A DNA stretch of 29,571 nt from an uncultured Prochlorococcus sp. (GTDB taxonomy: Bacteria; Cyanobacteriota; Cyanobacteriia; PCC-6307; Cyanobiaceae). Below are positions 17,340 to 24,834 of this stretch, in pieces. Within the stretch, counting starts at the first letter, position 1, and each line of letters starts with the position of its first letter. Position numbers and translations under genes: made by a program. The notes below the pieces were generated by a model, which saw only the letters and a list, made by a program, of their open reading frames with translations, made no database searches and had not been told where the DNA came from. The DNA lies in NCBI GenBank assembly GCA_902600395.1, contig CACKJL010000005.1:1-29571 (forward strand), written 5' to 3'.

Positions 17340-19019
17340 TTACGCAGCTGAGCGATCAAGAAGTCTAGAAGCATATTCATTTACTTCAAATGAACCTCCA
17401 CCTATAAGTTCTATTAGTTCATTTTTTCTTTGATTTTTTGTAGTTAGTTTTGCAATTGAAGTATAAGTTATTCCATTAATTACGTTTTTATTAACTTTGA
17501 AGTGAGCTGATCCCCTAGCAGCTAGGAATGGCTGATGCGTAATACATAAGACTTGTTGATCGTTAGAAATTTCTTTTATGAGCTCAACCAAAGAAAATAG
17601 AGATTTACCACTTAAACCACTATCAATTTCATCTAAAAAGAAAGTATTGGGTTGTTTAGAAATACTAGATTTAATAGCTAATAAAAATCTTGACATTTCT
17701 CCGCCAGAAATAACATTTGATAATGGACCAAGCTTCTGATCAGGATTAGCCGAAAACAAAAAATTTATATCGTCAATTCCATCGCCAGAAGGCTTGCATT
17801 CAGAAAATTGAATTGAAAAATTTGCATTTTCTAAACCTAGATTGCTTAAAATTGACGTTACTGAATTTTGTAACTGTTTAGCAATTTTTTTTCTTTCAGT
17901 AGATTGAACAACAAATAAAGAATTTAATTTACTTTGTAAATTTTCAATTTGACCTTTAATCCTGCAAATCTCATTACCTTGATCATTTTGTTGAAAATAC
18001 ATCTTTAATTGATCGCGTTTTTCAATTAATTGAGTTAGATCCAATGAAAAAGTTCTCTCTAAGTTTTTTAAAAAGAATAATCTTTTTTGTATTTCTGGAA
18101 GATTAGATTCAGAATTTTCTATTTCTTGCAAATATGATTTTAGATCAAAAATTAAATCTTCAACATCAGCATGAATATTTAATAATTTCTCTCTAAATTT
18201 TTGAATCTTTAAATCGAAATCTGCTGTTTTATTTAAAATCTTTAGTGATTGATTTATAAAAGAAGTTACTGAGGGTTCATCATGACTGAAATTATTTAAA
18301 TTTTCTAATGATGATTTAATTGAATTATTAATTTCAAGATTATTTACAAGTTTATTTTCTATTAACTCTAGTTCTAAAATTTCTTCATTTGAATTTAAAT
18401 CAGCTTCTTCTAAACTCTTCAACATGTGTTTAATGACCAAGTTTTTTTCTTCTTGATTCCTAGAAAATTCTATTTTTTCATTCATTAATCTTGTTAAATC
18501 TTCACTTTCTCTCCATATACTTTTTATCCTTTCGCTAGTATCTCTAAATTCTTGAGAACATAAGTCATCAATAATTAGTCTCCTCTTATCTAATGAATCA
18601 AAGATAAAAGTGTCAGATTGAGCTGCAAAATCTATTAAAAATCCTCCAAGTGTTTCTAGTGATTGTCTACTAATTGGTAAATCATTAAGGCTATATTTGG
18701 ATAAGATTTTATTATTTTTTTTATAAGATTTTCTTTTAATTTGTAGTTCTGAAGAAGTTATTTCAAAACCATTACTAATTAACCAATTATTAATTTGAAA
18801 GGAAGAAGAAAATACCGCCTCAATAAGGCAAAAATCTTTTCCTGGACGTATTAAATGTTTTAGAGGTATATTAGTTCCACCAAATAAAGCATTTAGAGAA
18901 TCCAAAATTAATGATTTTCCTGACCCAGAATCCCCAGTTATGATATTCAAACCTTTTTCGAAATTAATTTCTATAATTTCTATTAAGGCAATATTTTCTA
19001 TTTTTAATTGTATTAACAT
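17340..19019 (-). CDS. recN: DNA repair protein RecN (SMC-like)
   Basis: RecN is an SMC-related ATPase recruited to double-strand breaks to assist recombinational repair. The 559 residues match the family (about 553). The head is split: Walker A TGDSGSGKSLILD (Lys35) is at the N terminus, and the signature VISGGEMSRFLLAIK with Walker B FFLDEIDSGLSG is at the C terminus. The central 170-400 region is charged and Leu/Ile/Glu/Lys-rich, as expected for coiled-coil arms. The gene lies 55 bases upstream of uvrA on the same strand and is divergent from the UbiB-like gene with a 68-base spacer. I see no obvious LexA box there. Confidence 0.95.
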   Translation of the reverse strand: MLIQLKIENIALIEIIEINFEKGLNIITGDSGSGKSLILDSLNALFGGTNIPLKHLIRPGKDFCLIEAVFSSSFQINNWLISNGFEITSSELQIKRKSYKKNNKILSKYSLNDLPISRQSLETLGGFLIDFAAQSDTFIFDSLDKRRLIIDDLCSQEFRDTSERIKSIWRESEDLTRLMNEKIEFSRNQEEKNLVIKHMLKSLEEADLNSNEEILELELIENKLVNNLEINNSIKSSLENLNNFSHDEPSVTSFINQSLKILNKTADFDLKIQKFREKLLNIHADVEDLIFDLKSYLQEIENSESNLPEIQKRLFFLKNLERTFSLDLTQLIEKRDQLKMYFQQNDQGNEICRIKGQIENLQSKLNSLFVVQSTERKKIAKQLQNSVTSILSNLGLENANFSIQFSECKPSGDGIDDINFLFSANPDQKLGPLSNVISGGEMSRFLLAIKSSISKQPNTFFLDEIDSGLSGKSLFSLVELIKEISNDQQVLCITHQPFLAARGSAHFKVNKNVINGITYTSIAKLTTKNQRKNELIELIGGGSFEVNEYASRLLDRSAA

Positions 19020-19087
19020 GATAAATCTTCCATATAAAAAAATTAACTTCTTTTTTAAAAAAATAAAGGTTTTAAATATATAAAGTT

Positions 19088-20944
19088 ATGAAAGAAGATT
19101 TTACTGATTTTATTGAGGTATCTGGACTCCTAAATTATGATCCAGATACAATTTCTAAAATTTACAAAAAAAATCCTAAAAGACTTTTAAAAAGACTTTG
19201 GCAAACACTCATACCTATTTTTGCTTACATCTTCTCCGTTGGATGGGATAAGCTAACTGGAAGATTGAAAAATGAACAGCAAGCAAGATTTAGAGCTAAA
19301 GAATTAACAAATTTGTTGGTGGAACTTGGACCTGCATTTGTTAAAGCAGGCCAAGCTTTATCAACAAGACCAGATATAATCCCAGGGATTCTTCTAGAAG
19401 AATTATCTGAATTGCAAGATCAACTCCCTGGATTTGATGGCGATAAAGCTATGGAATTAATAGAAGAAGATTTAGGATACAAAATTAATGAGATTTTTTT
19501 AGAAATTGATAAAGAGCCAATTTCAGCTGCTTCTTTAGGGCAAGTGCATAAAGCTAAATTAAAAAATGATGAGATCGTTGCAATAAAAGTACAAAGGCCA
19601 GGTTTAAGAGAACAAATAACCTTAGATCTTTACATCGTGAGAAATATTGCTTATTGGCTAAAAAACAATATTGGATTAATAAGAAGTGACCTGGTTGCCT
19701 TGATTGATGAATTAGGCAAGAGAGTTTTTGAAGAGATGGATTATCTAAACGAAGCTGCAAATGCGGAAAAATTTAGAGATATGCATAGACATAACAAAAT
19801 GATTGCCGTCCCAAAAATTTATAAAGAAATAACTTCAAGAAGAGTTTTAGCAATGGAATGGATAGACGGTACAAAATTAACAAATTTAGAAGACGTAAAA
19901 AAATTAGGAATTAATCCTGATGAAATGATTGATATAGGGGTGCAATGCAGTTTAGAACAACTTTTAGAACATGGTTTTTTTCATGCAGACCCACATCCAG
20001 GTAATTTATTAGCCTTAGAAGATGGAAGATTATGTTATCTAGATTTCGGAATGATGAGCGAGGTTTCCAGAGAATCTAGATCAGGATTAATTCAAGCAGT
20101 AGTACATTTAGTTAATAAAAACTTCGATAAATTGTCTCAAGATTTTGTAAAATTAGGGTTTTTATCAGAGGAAGTTAATCTAGAACCCATTGTTCCAGCA
20201 TTTCAAGATGTTTTCATTAACGCCGTTGAACAAGGAGTTTCGAAAATGGATTTTAAGAGCGTTACAGACGACATGTCTGGTGTAATGTATAAATTCCCTT
20301 TCAGACTTCCCCCATATTATGCATTAATAATTAGGTCATTACTTACATTAGAAGGTATAGCTTTAAGCGTAGATCCAAACTTCAAAATTTTAGGCGCAGC
20401 TTATCCATATTTTGCAAGAAGATTGATGGAAGACCCTGATCCACAATTAAGGGAAAGCCTTAAAGAAATGCTTTTTGATAATAAAAAATTTAAGTGGGAC
20501 CGTTTAGAAGATCTGCTATCTAATGCTGCAAAACAAACAAATCTTGATTTAGAAAAACTTTTAGACGAAGTTATAAATCTTCTCTTTTCTCCAAATGGAG
20601 GATTTCTTAGAAATGAGATAGTTGAAAGTTTAACAAATCAGATAGATTTACTTAGTCTAAGAATATTGAAAAGTTTGAATAACTATCTTCCACAATCAAT
20701 TAAATTAAATACTATTAACGAAAATAACAAGTTGAGCGACTTTATAATGTACGTAGAGCCATTGAGGAACTTTTTAGAGATTTTGCAAAAAGTACCCGGA
20801 TATTCAATTGACATTTTTCTAAAGAGAGTTCCAAGACTTATAAATGAGCCCTATACAAAAGAAATGGGTATAACAATAGCAAAAAAAGTAACTGAAAAAG
20901 GAGTAGTAAGACTTGTCAAGATTGCCGCTGGTGCAAATATCTAA
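19088..20944 (+). CDS. ABC1/UbiB-family atypical protein kinase
   Basis: This is an ABC1/ADCK/UbiB-family ATP-binding protein of 618 residues. Relatives support quinone or prenyl-lipid metabolism in bacteria, mitochondria and plastids; its target here is unknown. Family motifs are KAGQALSTRPDIIP (the KxGQ extension), SAASLGQVHKAKL (Ala-rich replacement of the usual P-loop), HADPHPGNLLAL (catalytic loop) and YLDFGMMSE (metal-binding DFG). The C-terminal ~150 residues are less conserved and partly amphipathic, perhaps for membrane association. Stop and next ATG are directly adjacent (20944/20945), so it is almost surely co-translated with the secreted DUF1400 protein. Cyanobacterial genomes encode several paralogues, so I give no symbol. 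Confidence 0.92.
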   Translation: MKEDFTDFIEVSGLLNYDPDTISKIYKKNPKRLLKRLWQTLIPIFAYIFSVGWDKLTGRLKNEQQARFRAKELTNLLVELGPAFVKAGQALSTRPDIIPGILLEELSELQDQLPGFDGDKAMELIEEDLGYKINEIFLEIDKEPISAASLGQVHKAKLKNDEIVAIKVQRPGLREQITLDLYIVRNIAYWLKNNIGLIRSDLVALIDELGKRVFEEMDYLNEAANAEKFRDMHRHNKMIAVPKIYKEITSRRVLAMEWIDGTKLTNLEDVKKLGINPDEMIDIGVQCSLEQLLEHGFFHADPHPGNLLALEDGRLCYLDFGMMSEVSRESRSGLIQAVVHLVNKNFDKLSQDFVKLGFLSEEVNLEPIVPAFQDVFINAVEQGVSKMDFKSVTDDMSGVMYKFPFRLPPYYALIIRSLLTLEGIALSVDPNFKILGAAYPYFARRLMEDPDPQLRESLKEMLFDNKKFKWDRLEDLLSNAAKQTNLDLEKLLDEVINLLFSPNGGFLRNEIVESLTNQIDLLSLRILKSLNNYLPQSIKLNTINENNKLSDFIMYVEPLRNFLEILQKVPGYSIDIFLKRVPRLINEPYTKEMGITIAKKVTEKGVVRLVKIAAGANI

Positions 20945-21517
20945 ATGAAGTTTAATCAATTATTAAGATTTAAAATATTTTTTATTTTACTTATTTCGCC
21001 ATTATTTTTAAATTTTCCAAAAGCTAATGCCGCTGAGGAAATTAAAATCACATACAGCATATTTTCTAGGACAATTAAAGTAAATTCTTTAAAAAACTTT
21101 GCTAAAGAAGGTAAAGCCACACGAAAATTAAAAAGAATTTTGGAAGCAACCGGGTCTCCTGATAAGGAAATTAGAACAGTTTTAAATAAAGATTTTGAAG
21201 TTCCTATTAGCATTGCAAGCAAATTAGTATATTCTGAAATAGGTAATGTTTTTTTAACGAGACTTTCATCCATTATCCACCCACCCAGAGCAACTGATGA
21301 AAGAACGGGTATGTTGGCTCTTAGAGCAAGCGTTATTCAAGGAATTAAAATAGGGAATGGAAAAATAAATCTAATAAACTTTTTTGAAGGATATCCAACT
21401 AAAACTGTAATTTTAGATGTCAGCGCTTTAAGCAAAGTTATGAATAAAGTAGAATCGATTTCAGAATTATTAACTTTTTTCACCAATTCTCCTCTAGAAA
21501 AAATCAAAACAAATTAA
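20945..21517 (+). CDS. Secreted DUF1400-type protein
   Basis: The 190-residue protein starts with a signal peptide: positive MKFNQLLRFK, hydrophobic IFFILLISPLFLNF, and a likely cleavage after ANA (about residue 29). The mature part resembles the DUF1400 domain known from cyanobacterial proteins. There the domain usually precedes an alpha/beta-hydrolase (dienelactone hydrolase-like) domain. Recognisable parts are ITYSIFSRTIKVNSLKNFA, the SIASKLVYSEIGNVFL segment and GMLALRASVIQG. No Gly-x-Ser-x-Gly nucleophile elbow or hydrolase domain is present, so it is a stand-alone version. Its start codon directly follows the UbiB-like stop and thrC begins 6 bases after its stop. Function unknown; a periplasmic or lumenal location is inferred from the signal. 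Confidence 0.8.
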   Translation: MKFNQLLRFKIFFILLISPLFLNFPKANAAEEIKITYSIFSRTIKVNSLKNFAKEGKATRKLKRILEATGSPDKEIRTVLNKDFEVPISIASKLVYSEIGNVFLTRLSSIIHPPRATDERTGMLALRASVIQGIKIGNGKINLINFFEGYPTKTVILDVSALSKVMNKVESISELLTFFTNSPLEKIKTN

Positions 21518-21523
21518 ACAACC

Positions 21524-22627
21524 ATGGTGTTATTAAATAAAATTAAAAATAAACTGCATATCAATTACAGAAAAAAAAGATGGCCAGGTCTAATAGAGGC
21601 TTATAAACAATATCTACCAGTTACAAAGAAAACTCCTATTATTTCCCTCAATGAAGGAAATACACCACTAATTCTAAGCGAGTCAATAAGCAACTTAATT
21701 GGAAATGGAACAAAAGTTTTTTTAAAATATGATGGCCTTAATCCAACAGGATCTTTTAAAGATCGTGGTATGACTATGGCAATTAGCAAAGCAAAAGAAG
21801 AAGGCCGTGAAGCAGTAATTTGTGCGAGTACTGGAAACACCTCTGCTGCTGCTGCTGCATATGCTTCGAGAGGAGGATTAAAACCTTATGTATTAATCCC
21901 AGAAGGATTTGTTGCACAAGGAAAGCTTGCACAAGCATTAATGTATGGCGCTGAGATAATATCAATTAATGGAAACTTTGATAAGGCTCTTGAAATTGTT
22001 AGAGATTTATCCTCAGAACAGCCTATAGAACTTGTTAATTCTGTTAATCCATATCGAATTCAAGGACAAAAGACGGCAGCTTTTGAAATAGTTGATGACT
22101 TAGGTTATGCGCCTAATTGGCTTTGTATTCCAATGGGTAATGCAGGAAATATAACTGCTTATTGGATGGGATTTAAAGAATATTCAAAAATAAAAAGAAA
22201 TTTGAAATTACCAATTATGATGGGTTTTCAATCCGAAGGCTCTGCTCCATTAGTTAAAAATATAATAGTTAAAGATCCAGAAACAATTGCAACTGCAATA
22301 AGAATTGGGAATCCTGTAAATAGAGAAAAAGCAAAAATAGTAAAAAAGGAGAGTAAAGGAGATTTTCAGTCAGTTACAGATGAAGAAATAATCAATGCTT
22401 ATAAAATCCTTGCCAAAGAGGGGGTTTTCTGTGAACCTGCCAGTGCAGCATCAGTTGCTGGACTGATTAAAAATAAAAATAGAATTCAGAAAGAATCGAC
22501 TATTGTTTGTGTTCTAACTGGAAATGGATTGAAAGATCCTGATTGCGCTATAAAAAACAACGATGCTATTTTTAGGAAAAATATTGAACCTTCATTAAAA
22601 AATATAACTAAAATCTTAGGATATTAA
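21524..22627 (+). CDS. thrC: Threonine synthase
   Basis: ThrC converts O-phosphohomoserine to threonine using pyridoxal phosphate. The 367 residues fit the shorter, Bacillus-type class of fold-type II PLP enzymes. The PLP lysine is Lys79 in NPTGSFKDRGM, the phosphate/PLP loop is ASTGNTSAAAAAYA, and the glycine-rich cofactor loop is PMGNAGNITAYW. VCVLTGNGLKDP near the C terminus is a further family block. It ends a tight three-gene run (UbiB-like, DUF1400, thrC) with gaps of 0 and 6 bases. Downstream is the 337-base presumed origin, so the transcript probably ends near the inverted repeat at 22705-22759. Confidence 0.95.
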   Translation: MVLLNKIKNKLHINYRKKRWPGLIEAYKQYLPVTKKTPIISLNEGNTPLILSESISNLIGNGTKVFLKYDGLNPTGSFKDRGMTMAISKAKEEGREAVICASTGNTSAAAAAYASRGGLKPYVLIPEGFVAQGKLAQALMYGAEIISINGNFDKALEIVRDLSSEQPIELVNSVNPYRIQGQKTAAFEIVDDLGYAPNWLCIPMGNAGNITAYWMGFKEYSKIKRNLKLPIMMGFQSEGSAPLVKNIIVKDPETIATAIRIGNPVNREKAKIVKKESKGDFQSVTDEEIINAYKILAKEGVFCEPASAASVAGLIKNKNRIQKESTIVCVLTGNGLKDPDCAIKNNDAIFRKNIEPSLKNITKILGY

Positions 22628-22674
22628 AATCCAAAAAAAATAGTGTCTGTGGAAATCAATTAAAAGCAACCCTC

Positions 22675-22715
22675 ATTTGTTGAAAAGTACATAACAAGAA
22701 ATTCTATTTGTTGAA
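22675..22715 (+). repeat. Direct 10-bp repeat ATTTGTTGAA, two copies 31 bp apart
   Basis: ATTTGTTGAA occurs at 22675-22684 and 22706-22715, with a third, inverted copy at 22749-22758. The reverse complement TTCAACAAAT contains a DnaA-box-like core (TTTTCAACA in the first copy). The 31-base spacing is close to three helical turns, which would place the copies on one face of the DNA. Confidence 0.5.
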
Positions 22716-22759
22716 TAAATTTCAAATTTTCAAAAAAAGAAGGAAATATTCAACAAATA
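22705..22759. repeat. 13-bp perfect inverted repeat; possible thrC terminator or origin hairpin
   Basis: TATTTGTTGAATA at 22705-22717 is exactly mirrored by TATTCAACAAATA at 22747-22759. After a two-base bulge (22718-22719), TTTC (22720-22723) can also pair with GAAA (22743-22746), leaving a 19-base loop. Seven T residues follow at 22764-22770. The structure could terminate thrC transcription, act as a cruciform-forming origin element, or be a pair of inverted protein sites. The stem is A/T-rich, so stability is modest. Confidence 0.6.
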
Positions 22760-22820
22760 AAAATTTTTTTACACATATTCTTTTCTTAGTAAACTAAATA
22801 GTCAAGCTATTTGATTTGAG

Positions 22821-22854
22821 AATTCCACAGTTCCCACAAGAACTACTACTACTA
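22821..22854 (+). promoter_or_regulatory. Tandem DnaA-box-like sites followed by a DnaA-trio-like (CTA)4 run
   Basis: AATTCCACA (22821-22829) and GTTCCCACA (22830-22838) abut without a gap and point toward dnaN. Four bases later come four CTA units (22843-22854), that is 3'-GAT-5' repeats on the lower strand. Repeated 3'-GAT-5' trinucleotides next to a DnaA box define the DnaA-trio element, which guides DnaA onto single-stranded DNA. The orientation and the AT-rich tract beyond agree with that model. Each box differs from TTTTCCACA at two positions. Confidence 0.6.
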
Positions 22855-22857
22855 AAC

Positions 22858-22889
22858 TTTTTATTTTATTATTTATTTTTATATTAAAA
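22858..22889. other. Pure A/T tract, candidate DNA unwinding element
   Basis: Thirty-two consecutive A or T bases lie immediately after the (CTA)4 run, with further AT-rich sequence up to about 22920. The placement matches a duplex-unwinding element. Because the genome is AT-rich overall, the tract alone would not be convincing; its position next to the trio-like repeat is what matters. Confidence 0.5.
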
Positions 22890-22909
22890 GAAGAGTAAAA
22901 ATAAATTTA

Positions 22910-22938
22910 TTGAATTTAATTTACGAAAAAAGTATATT
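22910..22938 (+). promoter_or_regulatory. Candidate sigma-70-type promoter of dnaN
   Basis: TTGAAT (22910-22915) and TATATT (22933-22938) are separated by 17 bases, matching the -35 and -10 consensus at four and five of six positions. A start site near 22945 would leave a leader of about 20 bases before the dnaN ATG. Chance matches are frequent in AT-rich DNA, but the exact spacing and location make this a good candidate. Confidence 0.5.
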
Positions 22939-22964
22939 GTATTTGTAAAAAGTTCCAAATTCTG

Positions 22965-24122
22965 ATGGAAATTATTTGTAATCAAAATGAATTAAATAAT
23001 GCTATACAACTAGTAAGCAAGGCAGTTGCTTCAAGGCCAACGCATCCAATTCTTGCAAATATACTTTTAACAGCTGACGAAGGAACTAATAAAATTAGCG
23101 TCACAGGATTTGACTTGAATTTAGGAATTCAAACTTCTTTTGATGGAACTGTTAAACATAGTGGAGCTATCACTATACCTTCAAAACTTTTATCCGAAAT
23201 AGTAAACAAACTACCTAATGAAACTCCTGTTTCTCTAGAAGTAGACGAGAATTCAGATAATATCCTAATAAAAAGTGACAGAGGTTCTTTTAATCTAAAA
23301 GGGATCCCCTCTGATGAATATCCCAATTTACCATTTGTTGAAAGCGGTACTTCTTTGAATATTAATCCTAGTTCTTTTTTAAAGGCCTTAAAATCTACCA
23401 TTTTTGCCAGTAGTAATGATGATTCAAAGCAACTACTCACAGGTGTCAATTTTACTTTTAAACCAAATTATTTAGAGTCTGCTTCTACAGATGGCCATAG
23501 ATTGGCTGTTGCTTTAATTGGTAACGAAGAAAATATTGAAAATAAAGAAAACTTATCTTCAAATTTTGATGATTTATCGGTAACTATTCCAACTAGATCA
23601 TTAAGAGAAATTGAAAAACTAGTATCTTTAAGAAGCTCAGAAAATTCAATTAAGCTTTTCTATGATAAAGGTCAAGTAGTATTTATATCTTCTAATCAAA
23701 TAATTACTACAAGAACTTTAGAAGGTACTTATCCTAATTATTCACAATTAATTCCTGATTCTTTTTCTAAAATTTTAAATTTTAATACAAAGAAATTAAT
23801 TGATGCATTAGAAAGAATTGCTGTTTTGGCTGATCAGCAAAGTAGTGTAGTAAAGATTAAATTAGATGATAAAGATTTAGCTTCAATCAGTGCAGATGCT
23901 CAAGATATTGGAAATGCAAATGAATCAATACCTGTGTCTTATTCTGGAGAAAATTTTGATATTGCATTTAACGTAAGATATCTGTTAGAAGGTTTAAAAG
24001 TTATTGCTTCTGAAAATGTACTTTTAAAGTGTAATATTGCAACAACTCCAGCTGTTTTTGTACCAGAAGATAATCTAAATTCTTTTACTTATTTAGTTAT
24101 GCCTGTGCAGGTTCGTTCTTAA
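22965..24122 (+). CDS. dnaN: DNA polymerase III beta subunit (sliding clamp)
   Basis: DnaN forms the dimeric ring clamp that tethers DNA polymerase III and repair factors to DNA. The 385 residues show the three-fold clamp architecture. They begin MEIICNQNELNNAIQLVSKA and contain HPILANILLTA, the central STDGHRLAVA block characteristic of beta clamps, and the C-terminal YLVMPVQVR tail that forms part of the partner-binding pocket. dnaA is not adjacent, unlike in many bacteria; Prochlorococcus is known for this arrangement. The PRC-barrel gene starts one base after the stop, and purL and purF continue the run. The clamp gene sits beside the presumed origin. Confidence 0.98.
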   Translation: MEIICNQNELNNAIQLVSKAVASRPTHPILANILLTADEGTNKISVTGFDLNLGIQTSFDGTVKHSGAITIPSKLLSEIVNKLPNETPVSLEVDENSDNILIKSDRGSFNLKGIPSDEYPNLPFVESGTSLNINPSSFLKALKSTIFASSNDDSKQLLTGVNFTFKPNYLESASTDGHRLAVALIGNEENIENKENLSSNFDDLSVTIPTRSLREIEKLVSLRSSENSIKLFYDKGQVVFISSNQIITTRTLEGTYPNYSQLIPDSFSKILNFNTKKLIDALERIAVLADQQSSVVKIKLDDKDLASISADAQDIGNANESIPVSYSGENFDIAFNVRYLLEGLKVIASENVLLKCNIATTPAVFVPEDNLNSFTYLVMPVQVRS

Positions 24123-24123
24123 T

Positions 24124-24831
24124 TTGAAATTACCTAAAGAAATTTTATTAAGTGAATTACTAAATTATAGTGTTAAGGGTAATATGGTCCTTAATTATGG
24201 AAATGGTGAAAATGTTTGGATGCACCCTCCAGTTCATCGAATTCTAGGATGGTACTCTCGTCCTTCAAATTTTGATTTAAAAAGAAATGTTTGGCGGTTA
24301 AATCAAATTACTCAAATAATAGATAATGAAATTTATGTCAAAGGCGATCCAGCTATTTCGGATTTAGCAACTTTAAATAGGTTCCCAACTTTAATAGAAG
24401 CTAATCTTATAAATATAAATGGATCAAAAATAGGAGTCATTGCAGATTTTTTATTTGAAATGAAAACGGGAAAAATTAAATATTACTTAGTTTCTAGATC
24501 TAATCCTAAGATTCCAGGTTCTAGTAGATGGAAATTAAATATTGATAATATCAATGACCAACAACCGGGATTGGTATTTTGTAAAAGTAATTCTTTAGAT
24601 GATTTATCTTTAATAAAATCAAGTATTAAAAATGAATTTATGCAAAAAGGAAAAAAAATTTTTGATAGATTTGATGATATGAAAAATATTGCTTCTAATA
24701 GATTAGAGGAATGGCTTGAAGAAGATGAAGATATTAGCCAAAACTTAGATTTTAAACAAAAAAGTTTTTATAATAATGACAGAACATCTATACCGTCTAG
24801 TGAAAAAAAAGAAGATGACCCTTGGATATAA
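24124..24831 (+). CDS. PRC-barrel domain-like protein, conserved in the dnaN-purL interval
   Basis: The 235-residue protein is of unknown role. The middle (about 90-145) has a PRC-barrel-like pattern: ANLININGSKIGVIADFLFE, then KTGKIKYYLVSRS and a following beta strand. The N-terminal part includes NVWMHPPVHRILGWYSRPS, and the C-terminal ~60 residues are acidic and Asn/Lys/Glu-rich, probably disordered. PRC-barrels occur in RimM (ribosome maturation) and photosynthetic reaction centre H subunits, but neither role can be assigned here. The start is TTG at 24124, one base after the dnaN stop. An ATG at 24184 would drop 20 residues that look structured, so I keep TTG. purL starts 3 bases after the stop, implying one operon. 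Confidence 0.8.
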   Translation: MKLPKEILLSELLNYSVKGNMVLNYGNGENVWMHPPVHRILGWYSRPSNFDLKRNVWRLNQITQIIDNEIYVKGDPAISDLATLNRFPTLIEANLININGSKIGVIADFLFEMKTGKIKYYLVSRSNPKIPGSSRWKLNIDNINDQQPGLVFCKSNSLDDLSLIKSSIKNEFMQKGKKIFDRFDDMKNIASNRLEEWLEEDEDISQNLDFKQKSFYNNDRTSIPSSEKKEDDPWI

Positions 24832-24834
24832 ATA

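Larger units (their letters stand above)
22628..22964. other. oriC: Putative chromosomal replication origin (oriC) region
   Basis: This is the only gene-free stretch above 300 bases, lying directly upstream of dnaN, where cyanobacterial origins are known or predicted. Near matches to the DnaA box TTTTCCACA are ATTTCCACA (22648-22656, minus), TTTTCAACA (22678-22686, minus), TTTTACACA (22767-22775, plus), and tandem AATTCCACA/GTTCCCACA (22821-22838, plus). The tandem pair is followed by (CTA)4 at 22843-22854 and by 32 consecutive A/T bases at 22858-22889. This resembles the DnaA-box / DnaA-trio / AT-rich unwinding module of other bacterial origins. No single box is a perfect consensus match, so the call rests on clustering, order and location. 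Confidence 0.7.

Noticed and set aside
20956..21273. Minus-strand frame of 105 codons inside the DUF1400 gene
   Set aside because: The plus-strand frame has a signal peptide, operon spacing and family resemblance; the antisense frame has none of these.
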